DNA of 64,000 nucleotides from Methylomonas sp. EFPC3 (lineage in GTDB: Bacteria > Pseudomonadota > Gammaproteobacteria > Methylococcales > Methylomonadaceae). The notes beneath the pieces were generated by a model. That model searched no databases. It had not been told where the DNA came from and saw only the letters and a program-made list of their open reading frames with translations. Every line of letters begins with the position of its first letter. The first letter of the stretch is position 1. Positions 19,438-28,145 of this stretch are shown here, piece after piece. The DNA lies in assembly GCF_029643245.1 (NCBI RefSeq), contig NZ_CP116398.1, positions 2,232,001-2,296,000 of the forward strand, given 5' to 3'. The translations under genes and the position numbers were made by a program.

Positions 19438-20796
19438 TCAAAAAACGGAATCATCAAGCCAGCGACTGGCCTTCCAATCCACTCGATAACAAGCAGCCTC
19501 ACCGCTGGCCCAAGCCCATTCCGCGACCCATAAGCCCGCTACCGCCGCCAGACGCCCGTCCATATAGAGCAACGGCCGCTGATCACGTTCCCAGGGCGGA
19601 ATAGCCGCCTCCTGGTACAACTTCTTCAGGCAATGATGCCCAGCACGTCCGGATAACTTGAGCTTTTCGCCGCCAACTCGAGCCTTTACCGACACTTCGG
19701 CTCCGTCCCAATGAGCCTTGGCGATTCCGGAACAGGCTTCCGCCCTGACCAAACCATAGCCGTTTCCCAAATCTAACCGGGTATCCGGTTTCGGCCACAA
19801 CAAATTACCTGCGAATTTATCCAACGCGACCGCCGGGATGCAAAACAATTTTTGCCGATAACCGAGGACATGATACCCCTGAATTTGGAGCTGCGGCGCC
19901 GATGTTTTACCCTGACGGTTGGTGGCTTGTGCCGTCAGCGCATCGATCACTGCGGCACTCGGCGGCTTCAACCCGAATGAGGTCAGCCACTTCCGCAACA
20001 CAAAGCGGCGCTGCGAGTCGCTGAGCCGGCTTAAACCGGCAAGACAGATACTTTTGCTTTCAGGGTCGAGCATTTCCGCCAAAACCGGTCCTACCCAATC
20101 CTCTAACATCCGTGAGGCTTCGCCGCAATGCGCGGCCGAACGCGCCACTGTTTTATCCAGCGCCGGCCAGCGCTGCTTCAACAACGGCAGGATTTGATTG
20201 CGCAGAAAGTTGCGATCGAAATCGCTGCTTTGGTTACTCGGATCATCCACCCATTGCAGATGATTGGCGCGCGCATAGTCGCAAATATCTTTTTTAGACT
20301 TATCCAAAAAAGGCCGCAGCATACGCCCGCGGCCAAATGCTGCATCGACAGGCATGCCAGCCAAGCCGGCCACCCCCGCCCCCCTGAACAATTGCAGCAA
20401 CAACGTCTCCGCTTGGTCCTCGCGATGTTGCGCCAGCAACAACACGTCGCCCTCCTCCAACAATGGACGCAAAGCCCGGTACCTTGCTTCGCGCGCCGCA
20501 GCCTCGGGGCCTTCACCGTTTCGGGCAACGGCATCGACCTTGACAATTTGAAACGCCACCCGCAATTCCAGGCACTGGCGGCGGCAATGCTCGCCCCACG
20601 CATCGGCGCTGGCTTGCAAACCGTGGTTGACGTATACGGCGACAATGCGCTCTTGTAGTCCGGCTCCGACTGCGGCCAAATGGAGCAACACATGCGAATC
20701 CACACCGCCGCTATAGGCCACGTAAACCGTTCGACAATCCGGCGGCAATAGCGCAGTGATCAGACGCGGGTCGAGACTAGAGATTTTCGGGTTCAT
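19438..20796 (-). CDS. tilS: tRNA(Ile)-lysidine synthase
   Basis: TilS puts lysidine at C34 of the tRNA-Ile that reads AUA, an essential change. The 452-residue protein has the PP-loop ATPase motif SGGVDS at residues 29-34, the family sequence DDPSNQSSDFDRNFLRNQILP, and a C-terminal substrate-binding domain. The ATG comes directly after the T-run of a hairpin terminator that follows accA, and I see no Shine-Dalgarno sequence, so expression may depend on readthrough or a leaderless-like start. Confidence 0.94.
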   Translation of the reverse strand: MNPKISSLDPRLITALLPPDCRTVYVAYSGGVDSHVLLHLAAVGAGLQERIVAVYVNHGLQASADAWGEHCRRQCLELRVAFQIVKVDAVARNGEGPEAAAREARYRALRPLLEEGDVLLLAQHREDQAETLLLQLFRGAGVAGLAGMPVDAAFGRGRMLRPFLDKSKKDICDYARANHLQWVDDPSNQSSDFDRNFLRNQILPLLKQRWPALDKTVARSAAHCGEASRMLEDWVGPVLAEMLDPESKSICLAGLSRLSDSQRRFVLRKWLTSFGLKPPSAAVIDALTAQATNRQGKTSAPQLQIQGYHVLGYRQKLFCIPAVALDKFAGNLLWPKPDTRLDLGNGYGLVRAEACSGIAKAHWDGAEVSVKARVGGEKLKLSGRAGHHCLKKLYQEAAIPPWERDQRPLLYMDGRLAAVAGLWVAEWAWASGEAACYRVDWKASRWLDDSVF

Positions 20797-20829
20797 AAAA
20801 AAAGGCCGAACGCAGCCGGCCTTTTGTCT
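20797..20829 (-). terminator. Rho-independent terminator between accA and tilS
   Basis: On the minus strand, AAAAGGCCGGCTGCGTTCGGCCTTTTTTT forms a GGCCG/CGGCC stem with flanking A/T pairing and a run of seven T. It lies 22 bp after the accA stop and ends right at the tilS ATG. Confidence 0.85.
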
Positions 20830-20850
20830 AAACGGACGAACGTGGCCGGA

Positions 20851-21828
20851 CTATTTAACCGGCTCTTCAATGTAGGAGCCAAAGCGCATGATCCGCTGGT
20901 AGCGTTTTTCCAGCATTTGATCCATGTTGGCAGCCGCCTCCTGGTTCAATTCCGCCAAGTGCCTCAATAACGCCTCCTGCAAATTTTCGGCAATCTTCTG
21001 AAAATTACGGTGACCGCCGCCGACCGGCTCACGCACCACCTCGTCCAAAAAGCCTTGCTCGCGCACCCGGTCGGAGGTAATGCCCATGGCTTCCGCCGCC
21101 AACTGGGCTTTGTCGGCGCTTTTCCATAAAATCGAGGCGCAACCTTCCGGCGAAATGACCGCGTAGGTGCTGTATTCCAGCATCAACAAGCGGTCGCCAA
21201 CGCCAATCGCCAGCGCGCCGCCGGAGCCGCCTTCGCCGATGACCGTGCAGATAATTGGCGTGCGCAATTTGGACATTTCGAACAGATTGCGGGCAATCGC
21301 CTCGCTTTGGCCGCGCTCCTCAGCGCCAATGCCGGGATAGGCGCCCGGAGTGTCGATCAGACAGATAATCGGCAGCTTGAAACGCTCGGCCATCTTCATG
21401 ACCCGCAAGGCTTTACGATAGCCTTCCGGACGCGGCATGCCGAAGTTGCGATGGATTTTTTCCTTGGTGTCGCGACCTTTTTGATGGCCGATCACCACCA
21501 CCGGCTGACCTTCCAGCCGCGCCAAGCCGCAGACGATGGCCTGATCGTCAGCAAACGCCCGGTCACCGTGCAGTTCGTGGAAGTCGGTGAACATCAGATT
21601 GACGTAGTCTAATGTGTAGGGACGGCCAGGATGGCGGGACAATTGCGAAATCTGCCAGTCGGACAGGTTGCTGAAAATGCTCTCGGTCAGCATTTCGCAT
21701 TTTTGCTCGAGCTGTTTCAGCGTCTCGGAAATGTCGAAATTATTGTCCAGCTCCACCTTGCGCAGCTCTTCGATTTTGGCTTGCAATTCGGCGATGGGCT
21801 GTTCGAAATCTAAGAATTTTAAATCCAT
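20851..21828 (-). CDS. accA: Acetyl-CoA carboxylase carboxyltransferase alpha subunit
   Basis: Transfers the carboxyl group from biotin to acetyl-CoA, the first committed step of fatty acid synthesis, in a complex with AccD. The 325-residue protein starts with the family's coiled N-terminus ([19 protein letters not shown]) and contains [23 protein letters not shown] and [21 protein letters not shown], which form the oxyanion holes. Order accA-tilS is conserved. Confidence 0.98.
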   Translation of the reverse strand: MDLKFLDFEQPIAELQAKIEELRKVELDNNFDISETLKQLEQKCEMLTESIFSNLSDWQISQLSRHPGRPYTLDYVNLMFTDFHELHGDRAFADDQAIVCGLARLEGQPVVVIGHQKGRDTKEKIHRNFGMPRPEGYRKALRVMKMAERFKLPIICLIDTPGAYPGIGAEERGQSEAIARNLFEMSKLRTPIICTVIGEGGSGGALAIGVGDRLLMLEYSTYAVISPEGCASILWKSADKAQLAAEAMGITSDRVREQGFLDEVVREPVGGGHRNFQKIAENLQEALLRHLAELNQEAAANMDQMLEKRYQRIMRFGSYIEEPVK

Positions 21829-21909
21829 GTCAATCCGGCCAGAGAATCAATAAAATGGCCGGCGATTTTAAAGAAAAATGCTGCCATTGCCTATCAGTTT
21901 TACCGGATC

Positions 21910-23217
21910 ATGAACCAGACCGCCTTCGACATCAATCCGCACGCGCCCTTGGCCGCCCGCATGCGTCCGACCAATCTGGACCAATACATCGGCCAGCAGC
22001 ATTTGCTGACGAAGGGCAAGTCGCTCCGCGCCGCGATTGACCAGGGCGTGCCGCATTCGCTGGTGTTTTGGGGGCCGCCGGGCGTTGGCAAGACCACGCT
22101 GGCGAAAATTATCGCCGCCAGCGCCCATTGCCATTTCATCGAACTGTCGGCGGTGATGGCAGGGGTCAAGGAAATCCGCGCCGCGGTGGCGGAGGCCGAG
22201 GAGGTCAAGCTCAGCCGGAATCTGAACACCGTGGTGTTTATCGACGAGATCCACCGCTTCTCGAAAAGCCAGCAAGATTCCTTGCTGGCGCCGATCGAGA
22301 GCGGTGCGATCATCCTGTTCGGCGCCACCACCGAAAATCCGTCGTTCGAACTGAACAACGCGCTACTGTCGCGGCTGCGGGTTTACGTGATGCGCAGCAT
22401 CGAAGCCGAGGATTTGGTGGAGCTTCTGCACCAAGCGTTGACCGATCCAACCCGCGGTTTGGGTAAGCGCAAACTGGCAATCAGCGACGACGTGCTGACA
22501 ATGATCGCCAAGGCGGCCGACGGCGACGCCCGCCGCTGCCTTAACATTCTGCAAATTGCCGCCGACCTGGCGGAAACCGTGGACGGCCGGGAAGTCGTCG
22601 ACCGCGAGGTGATCGGCGAAGTTTTGCAAGGCCATGCGGCTCGTTTCGACAAGGGCGGGGATATTTTCTACGACCAGATTTCCGCGCTGCACAAATCGGT
22701 GCGCGGCACCGACCCGGACGCGGCATTGTACTGGTTCTGCCGGATGATAGACGGCGGTTGCGACCCGTTGTACATCGCCCGCCGGGTGGTGCGGATGGCT
22801 TCGGAAGATATCGGCAACGCCGACCCGCGCGGGCTGGAACTGGCGCTGAATGCCGCTCACGCCTACGAGCGCCTGGGCAGTCCGGAAGGCGAGTTGTCGC
22901 TGGCACAAGCCATCGTCTATCTGGCCTGTGCGCCGAAAAGCAATGCAGTGTACGTCGCTTATAAGGCGGCAATGGCCGATGCTCGAACCAGCGGCTCGTT
23001 GGAGGTGCCGATCCATCTGCGCAATGCGCCAACCAAACTCATGAAAGAACTGGGACACGGCGCCGAGTATCGTTACGCTCACGACGAGAAAAACGCCTAT
23101 GCCGCCGGCGAAAACTATTTACCGGAACCTTTAAAAGGCAAACGTTATTATTTTCCGGTAGAACGCGGCCTGGAAGTAAAGATAAAAGATAAACTGGAGT
23201 TTTTGCGGAAGCAATAA
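21910..23217 (+). CDS. rarA: Replication-associated recombination protein A (AAA+ ATPase)
   Basis: RarA/MgsA is a clamp-loader-like AAA+ ATPase acting at stalled replication forks. The 435-residue protein has Walker A in FWGPPGVGKTTLAKI (about 54-66), Walker B VVFIDEIHRFSKSQQD, sensor 1 FGATTENPSFELN and the C-terminal MgsA tetramerisation region. Divergent from accA with an 81-bp gap. Normal length. Confidence 0.96.
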   Translation: MNQTAFDINPHAPLAARMRPTNLDQYIGQQHLLTKGKSLRAAIDQGVPHSLVFWGPPGVGKTTLAKIIAASAHCHFIELSAVMAGVKEIRAAVAEAEEVKLSRNLNTVVFIDEIHRFSKSQQDSLLAPIESGAIILFGATTENPSFELNNALLSRLRVYVMRSIEAEDLVELLHQALTDPTRGLGKRKLAISDDVLTMIAKAADGDARRCLNILQIAADLAETVDGREVVDREVIGEVLQGHAARFDKGGDIFYDQISALHKSVRGTDPDAALYWFCRMIDGGCDPLYIARRVVRMASEDIGNADPRGLELALNAAHAYERLGSPEGELSLAQAIVYLACAPKSNAVYVAYKAAMADARTSGSLEVPIHLRNAPTKLMKELGHGAEYRYAHDEKNAYAAGENYLPEPLKGKRYYFPVERGLEVKIKDKLEFLRKQ

Positions 23218-23286
23218 AAAACCGGCAGCGCGAACCGGTGATTGCAATACTATCTTCGCAATTGTCTGTACCAGGGTATTTGGCAT

Positions 23287-23321
23287 AAAAAAACTCCCGT
23301 ACCGGAGGGCCGATACGGGAG
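23287..23321 (-). terminator. Rho-independent terminator
   Basis: Minus-strand CTCCCGTA...TACGGGAG (eight paired bases, 12-base loop) followed by seven T. It serves the small membrane gene at 23381-23542. A second, weaker stem (ACCGG...CCGGT with six T on the minus strand, 23219-23239) lies just beyond it and next to the rarA stop. Confidence 0.75.
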
Positions 23322-23380
23322 CAAAAGCAAGCAAATATTTAGAATATCTACCTGCGAATCTCCGCCAAATGGAGAAACTT

Positions 23381-23542
23381 TTAAAACCTTTCAAGCTTGG
23401 CGCGACTTTCCAGTACCATGTTGCTGGAAAGCGCGGCGATACCGAACAGCATGGTTGAAATTATAAATTGCCCGAAAATAAAACTCAGTATGCCGGAGAA
23501 AGAAACCAAGCCAACAAACACGTCTTTTTTAAATTCATTCAT
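23381..23542 (-). CDS. Very small membrane protein of unknown function
   Basis: A 53-residue protein starting MNEFKKDVFVG at 23542, behind a modest AGGGTGG. A longer frame upstream (to 23626) has no better start. One or two hydrophobic segments (FVGLVSFSGILSFIFGQF; STMLFGIAALSS) and a charged C-terminus. A terminator 60 bp downstream on the same strand supports transcription. No recognised family. Confidence 0.5.
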   Translation of the reverse strand: MNEFKKDVFVGLVSFSGILSFIFGQFIISTMLFGIAALSSNMVLESRAKLERF

Positions 23543-23626
23543 TGCGACCACCCTACGATAAATTAATATGCAAACACGTCCGACCCAAAACGCTGTTAAA
23601 TCCATTCTCGCCACCTCAAGCGGCAA

Positions 23627-23959
23627 CGTGAGTTAAGTAAAATCCAAAACTTCAGTTACTGCCAGCACCGATCTTCCGTTATTTAATACATTTCGCATAT
23701 TTCAACCAAAAAACCATAGGCTTCCGCACAAAAAACCGGATTTCCGAGACATAGGCCGAATAATAAAAAACCGACTTCAAATTGAATTTAAATATGTGGC
23801 GCTCATCACGAAAGCCACATCGCGCGGCGGCACTTGGATATTGCAGCTGAGAGCGGATCGGTCAGTCTTGAGGCTGGCGCCCACGCGCAATAGGCGCAGC
23901 AAAACCAACGCCATCTGAAACTTTATTTGGGGGAAGAAGAGCGGGATTTGAAAGGTAAA
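23627..23959. other. Gap with no supported gene
   Basis: AT-rich stretch between the small membrane gene and the 6S RNA. The 5-formyltetrahydrofolate cyclo-ligase gene that follows 6S RNA in enterobacteria is not present. I see no supported gene; the minus-strand part nearest 6S RNA would hold its 3' end or terminator, but no clear hairpin plus T-run is visible. Confidence 0.5.
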
Positions 23960-24145
23960 GAGATCTCCCGCCTGCGCCGTCTGATACTTTCGTCCTTGAA
24001 CCGGAGGTTCAAGTGGAAACCGATTCCCGCCAATCAGGCTTCCTGAACGAACAGGCATGCACACCATGACGGGTAAAAAGCTTCCGGGGCAAATGCAGGT
24101 TCAGGAAACACCCAGTACTGCTCGAACGCTGCAGGAGATTGGACT
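23960..24145 (-). ncRNA. ssrS: 6S RNA
   Basis: On the minus strand, directly after zapA, the sequence has the marks of 6S RNA, which binds sigma-70 RNA polymerase in stationary phase. The segment CTTGAACCTCCGGTTCAAGG (about 23992-24012) matches the E. coli hairpin CTTGAACCAAGGGTTCAAGG, followed by a GGCGCAGGCGGGAGAT stretch like GCCTGCGGCGGCATCT. Terminal pairing is present: ATCTCC (24134-24139) with GGAGAT (23963-23968), and CTGC with GCAG inside it. GTTTCCTGAACCTGCATTTG on the 5' side corresponds to the central bubble. The zapA-ssrS order is conserved in gammaproteobacteria. Ends are approximate. Confidence 0.85.
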
Positions 24146-24160
24146 TGTAGTTTACCGGAT

Positions 24161-24457
24161 TTACGGGTTTTCCAAAACGTTTTCTATTTTGATGCGCAAA
24201 TCTGCCAAGCGATTCGCCATATCGCTGTCGCCGGTGGGCTTGTGGGCTTCCGCAGCCCAATCGTGAGCCAGATTCAACGCCGCCAGCACGGCAATACGGT
24301 CGGCCCCGCTGACTTTACCGGTGTCGCGGATCTTGCGCATTTGCTTGTCGAGCTCGCGAGCGGAACTAATCAACGAATCTCTCTCGTCCGGCGCACAGGC
24401 GATCTTGTATTCCTTGTCCAGAATATTCAACGAGACGGGGTGAACGGCTTTACTCAT
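24161..24457 (-). CDS. zapA: Cell division protein ZapA
   Basis: ZapA binds and bundles FtsZ at the Z-ring. The 98-residue protein has the family start VSLNILDKEYKIACAPDERDSL, then ARELDKQMRKIR...GADRIAVLAALNLAHD, ending in a coiled coil. Its start overlaps the upstream small coiled-coil gene (ATGA), and 6S RNA follows within 20 bp. Confidence 0.93.
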   Translation of the reverse strand: MSKAVHPVSLNILDKEYKIACAPDERDSLISSARELDKQMRKIRDTGKVSGADRIAVLAALNLAHDWAAEAHKPTGDSDMANRLADLRIKIENVLENP

Positions 24458-24681
24458 GAGTCATGTTCCATCGCTTTCAGGCGAGCGATCATCGCTTCGA
24501 CTCGGGCTTTGGCCAGCGTGGTTTTTTCCAGCAATTTGGCTTTCTCCTTAACCAAGGCATCCTGTTTGACTTTCAACGACTTGTTCTCATTTTTGACTTG
24601 ATTGAACTGAGCGATCAGCACATCCAGTTTATTTTCCAGCGCTTCGAGTTCGGTAGACGGATCTTTTTCGAGTTGAGACAT
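24454..24681 (-). CDS. Small coiled-coil protein (TIGR02449-like) upstream of zapA
   Basis: A 75-residue protein starting MSQLEKDPSTELE at 24681; an upstream in-frame extension has no support. Nearly the whole chain is heptad-like (ALENKLDVLIAQFNQVKNENKSL...), so it should form a coiled coil. It matches the conserved family found upstream of zapA in gammaproteobacteria, which resembles ZapB in size and shape. A role with ZapA at the division site is inferred. Confidence 0.8.
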   Translation of the reverse strand: MSQLEKDPSTELEALENKLDVLIAQFNQVKNENKSLKVKQDALVKEKAKLLEKTTLAKARVEAMIARLKAMEHDS

Positions 24682-24786
24682 AGTCAGAAGTATGGGCTGA
24701 TATGACGTTATAATCCTCACGTTCGGCTAGGAATGTTAGCATAAGCCAGGTATTTGAACAGCTCCTTGACAGGAAACACGTATCCA

Positions 24787-25314
24787 ATGACATACAGCGC
24801 GATCAGCGAAATTCTGCAACAACACGACGCGGACGTCGGCGCCGCAGAGGCACACGGCGTCGCTACCGGCATGCTCTGCGTCGAAATTAAAGCCGACGTG
24901 GAAAACTGGCTCCGGGAATTGTTTGCCGAGATTGAACAATTGATTGAGGGAGACAAGAACCTGCTGTGTGGCGTCTTCGAACAAACCCGCACTTTACTGG
25001 AAAATCAAAACGACGAGTTCGCGTTCGATTTGCTGCTGCCGGACGAGGACGAGGCATTGGCGGAACAGGTCGAAGCCCTGCGCTGTTGGTGCCAGGGATT
25101 TCTGTTCGGCGTAGGCTACGCCCAAACCGACGCCGACTGGCCGGGCGACACGGCCGAGGTGATGCGGGACATGATCGAACTGACTAAAATCGACAGCGAC
25201 CTTGGCGAAGAAGACGACGAAAACGCGCTGATCGAAATCCGCGAATACGTGCGCGCTGCCGTATTTACCGTACGCGACCAGTTCGCCGAACAACACCCGC
25301 TACAAACTCACTAA
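24787..25314 (+). CDS. ygfB: UPF0149 family protein YgfB
   Basis: A 175-residue helical acidic protein of the YgfB/YecA-like UPF0149 family, with AAEAHGVATGMLC near the start and RCWCQGFLFGVGYA in the centre. In Pseudomonas YgfB homologues affect antibiotic resistance regulation; the molecular function is not settled. I chose ATG at 24787 because the family begins near YSAISEILQQH; a TTG at 24754 is an alternative. It leads the ygfB-pepP-ubiH operon, divergent from zapA. Confidence 0.88.
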   Translation: MTYSAISEILQQHDADVGAAEAHGVATGMLCVEIKADVENWLRELFAEIEQLIEGDKNLLCGVFEQTRTLLENQNDEFAFDLLLPDEDEALAEQVEALRCWCQGFLFGVGYAQTDADWPGDTAEVMRDMIELTKIDSDLGEEDDENALIEIREYVRAAVFTVRDQFAEQHPLQTH

Positions 25315-25326
25315 GCCGCCGCCCCG

Positions 25327-26634
25327 ATGAAACAAAGCGAATTCAAAAAGCGCCGCGCCAGCCTGATGAAACAAATCGGCAAAGGCAATATCGCCATCAT
25401 TGCCAGCGCCCCGCACCGCACCCGCAACCGCGACGTGCATTACCCATTCCGCCAGGATAGCGACTTTTACTACCTGACCGGCTTCAACGAAGCCGAATCG
25501 ATGGCCGTGTTTATTCCCGGCCGCGAACAAGGCGAATACATCCTGTTCTGCCGCGAATTCGACGAGAAAAAGGCCTTGTGGGAAGGCGCCCATGCCGGCC
25601 TGGAAGGTGCCACCAAACATTACGAAGCCGACGATTCGTTTCCGATCGACGATCTGGACGACATCCTGCCCGGCATGCTGGAAAACAAGAGCAAGGTGTT
25701 CTACCCGATGGGCAAGGACAGCGATCTCGACCACAAACTGATGGAATGGATCAACAACATCCGCAAGCAATCCCGTTCCGGTATCACGGCACCGGGCGAA
25801 TTGGTGTCGCTGGAACACATCCTGCACGAGATGCGGCTGTTCAAAAGCGCCGAGGAATTGAAATTGATGCGCCGCGCCGCCGAAGTCTCGGCCAAGGCAC
25901 ATGTTCGGGCCATGCGGGCCTGCAAGCCGGGTTTATACGAATACCAGATCGAAGCAGAACTGATGCACGAATTTGTGCAAGATGGCTTGCGCGCAGTGGC
26001 CTACCCGTCCATCGTCGCCGGCGGCAGAAACGCCTGCGTGCTGCATTACACCGAAAATAACGACAAACTCAACAAAGGCGACCTGTTGCTGATCGACGCC
26101 GGCGTCGAATGCGACCATTACGCCGCCGACATCACCCGCACCTTCCCGGTGTCCGGCAAATTCAACGAGCCGCAACGCTTGTTGTACCAACTGGTGCTGG
26201 ACGCCCAAGCCGCGGCTTTGGCCGAGATCAAACCCGGCAATCCGTGGAACAAGGCCCACGACGCTTCGGTGGAAACCTTGACCAGGGGCTTGGTGGAACT
26301 GGGCCTGCTCAAAGGCAGGGTGAAAAAACTGATCAAAGACGAAAAGTACAAACAGTTCTACATGCACCGCATCGGCCACTGGCTGGGGATGGACGTGCAT
26401 GACGTCGGCGATTATAAAATCAAAGACGAATGGCGCCTGCTGGAACCCGGCATGGTGTTGACCGTCGAGCCGGGACTCTACGTCGCCGCCGACTGCGAGA
26501 CAGTGGATAAGCAATGGCGCGGCATCGGCATCCGGATCGAAGACGACGTGCTGGTCACCAAGGATGGCCATGAGATACTGACCGGCGGAGTACCGAAGTC
26601 GATAGACGCCATCGAAGCGCTAATGACGGGCTAG
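25327..26634 (+). CDS. pepP: Xaa-Pro aminopeptidase P
   Basis: Metallopeptidase removing an N-terminal residue before proline. The 435-residue protein has the N-terminal creatinase-like domain and a pita-bread catalytic domain with the dimetal ligands in LLIDAGVECDHYAADITR (Asp, Asp), HRIGHWLGMDVHDVG (His), LTVEPGLYV (Glu) and GIRIEDDVLV (Glu). It lies 12 bp after ygfB and 3 bp before ubiH. Confidence 0.96.
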   Translation: MKQSEFKKRRASLMKQIGKGNIAIIASAPHRTRNRDVHYPFRQDSDFYYLTGFNEAESMAVFIPGREQGEYILFCREFDEKKALWEGAHAGLEGATKHYEADDSFPIDDLDDILPGMLENKSKVFYPMGKDSDLDHKLMEWINNIRKQSRSGITAPGELVSLEHILHEMRLFKSAEELKLMRRAAEVSAKAHVRAMRACKPGLYEYQIEAELMHEFVQDGLRAVAYPSIVAGGRNACVLHYTENNDKLNKGDLLLIDAGVECDHYAADITRTFPVSGKFNEPQRLLYQLVLDAQAAALAEIKPGNPWNKAHDASVETLTRGLVELGLLKGRVKKLIKDEKYKQFYMHRIGHWLGMDVHDVGDYKIKDEWRLLEPGMVLTVEPGLYVAADCETVDKQWRGIGIRIEDDVLVTKDGHEILTGGVPKSIDAIEALMTG

Positions 26635-26637
26635 ACA

Positions 26638-27852
26638 ATGCAACACGACTTCGATCTGATCATCGTCGGCGCCGGTTTGGCCGGCAACTGCCTGGCTCTG
26701 GCCCTGAAGCGCAGCGGATTGAAGATCGCGTTGGTCGAAGCCGCCAGCCGCGAGCAGTTGCGAAATTCGCCGGCCGGCGACCGCGCCTTGGCCCTCGCGG
26801 CCGGCACCGTGGAATTATTGAACGCCTTGGGTGCCTGGCGCGGCGTAGCCGACAAAGCCACTCCGATCAAACACATTCACGTTTCCGACCGCGGCCATTT
26901 CGGTAAAACCCGGCTATCGGCCGAAACCGAGGGCGTCGATGCCCTGGGTTATGTGATAGTCGCCCGCGACATCGAACAGCACATGGCCGACTTGGCCGAG
27001 AAAACCGATACCGTTTGCCTGCACCAGACCCGGGTCGCCGGATTGATGTCGGGCCGCGATGCGGTCAACGTCAGCTTGAAGCAGCACGACGGCAGTTCGC
27101 TGAACGTCAGCGCACAATTACTGGTCGGCGCCGACGGTGGCAATTCCACGGTACGCAAACTGTTGGAAATTCCGCAGCAAGTCACCGAATACGGCCAGAC
27201 CGCGCTGGTCACCACCGTGCATTCGGCGCTGCCACACCGCAACACCGCCTTCGAACGTTTCACCGAATTCGGCCCGCTGGCCTTGTTGCCGGTAGCCGGC
27301 AAGCAATCGGCCGTCGTCTGGACCCGCAGCCACGAGCAAGCCGAAACTCTGCTCAATGCCAACGACCGCGAATTTCTCGCTGAACTGCAGGATTGCTTCG
27401 GCTATCGGCTGGGCGAACTGAAATTGGCCGCGCCGCGCCGGGCGTTTCCGCTCAGCCTGATTCGCGCCGAGAGCATGGTCTCCGGCCGTACCGTGATCAT
27501 CGGCAACGCCGTTCACCAACTGCACCCGGTGGCCGGACAAGGGTTTAACCTGGGCATCCGCGATGTGGCTTTGCTGGCGGAAATGCTGACCGAGCAACAC
27601 CAGCATAACGGCGATATCGGCGATGCCCGCATGCTGAAAAACTACAGCCGGCAGCGCCAGCAAGACCACGGCAGAACCATCGGCTTCACCGACAACTTGG
27701 TCAAGATCTTCTCCAACGGCAACCTGCCGCTGGCCGCAGTCCGCAACGCCGGCCTGACCTTATTGGACCACCTGCCCTTCGCCAAGCAAATGCTGGCCCG
27801 CCACGCGATGGGCTTGGCCGACCGGCTGCCGAAAATCGGCGACCGCGAGTAA
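26638..27852 (+). CDS. ubiH: 2-octaprenyl-6-methoxyphenol hydroxylase, ubiquinone biosynthesis
   Basis: FAD monooxygenase of ubiquinone synthesis. The 404-residue protein has the dinucleotide motif IIVGAGLAGNCLALALKRSG at residue 8, the GADGGNSTVRKLL motif and GNAVHQLHPVAGQGFNLGIRD. The pepP-ubiH order is the enterobacterial one, but the third member, ubiI, does not follow here. UbiH is preferred over UbiI/UbiF on N-terminal motif and context. Confidence 0.92.
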   Translation: MQHDFDLIIVGAGLAGNCLALALKRSGLKIALVEAASREQLRNSPAGDRALALAAGTVELLNALGAWRGVADKATPIKHIHVSDRGHFGKTRLSAETEGVDALGYVIVARDIEQHMADLAEKTDTVCLHQTRVAGLMSGRDAVNVSLKQHDGSSLNVSAQLLVGADGGNSTVRKLLEIPQQVTEYGQTALVTTVHSALPHRNTAFERFTEFGPLALLPVAGKQSAVVWTRSHEQAETLLNANDREFLAELQDCFGYRLGELKLAAPRRAFPLSLIRAESMVSGRTVIIGNAVHQLHPVAGQGFNLGIRDVALLAEMLTEQHQHNGDIGDARMLKNYSRQRQQDHGRTIGFTDNLVKIFSNGNLPLAAVRNAGLTLLDHLPFAKQMLARHAMGLADRLPKIGDRE

Positions 27853-27869
27853 GCCGCCAACCGGCGGCA

Positions 27870-28145
27870 TCAGCCGGTAACGCTCAACCAGATCGATGTC
27901 GCGAGACACACGCCAGTCAACAGCGCGGCAAAAACCCGTGCGCGCGGCCGCGGACTGGAGGCGGTCCAAACCAGCAAAGTCCAATACGCCGCGGCCGGCA
28001 ACAGGAAACTCAACAAAATCATCGCCAGCGCCCGTTCCGCGGCGCAGGCCTCGTTACAGATTCCGGTCCAATAGCGCCACAAACCAACGCCCAAGCCGAC
28101 TGCCAAACCGGCGCCGGCCAAGCGAGACAGAAAGCGCAAACTCAC
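27870..28145 (-). CDS. Small membrane protein, possible immunity partner
   Basis: A 91-residue protein with three hydrophobic segments (about 7-25, 43-62 and 73-90) and two Cys in a short loop (GICNEACAAE). A GTG start at 28145 is preceded by GGGAGG five bases away and overlaps the stop of the amidase-like gene (GTGA), so translation is coupled. Overlap with a putative peptidoglycan amidase toxin suggests an immunity role, but known Tai4 immunity proteins are soluble periplasmic proteins without three helices, so this is inference. Confidence 0.65.
   Translation of the reverse strand: MSLRFLSRLAGAGLAVGLGVGLWRYWTGICNEACAAERALAMILLSFLLPAAAYWTLLVWTASSPRPRARVFAALLTGVCLATSIWLSVTG

Noticed and set aside
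23777-24067. Open frame of 96 codons on the minus strand overlapping the 6S RNA
   Set aside because: The sequence is explained by 6S RNA structure and synteny.
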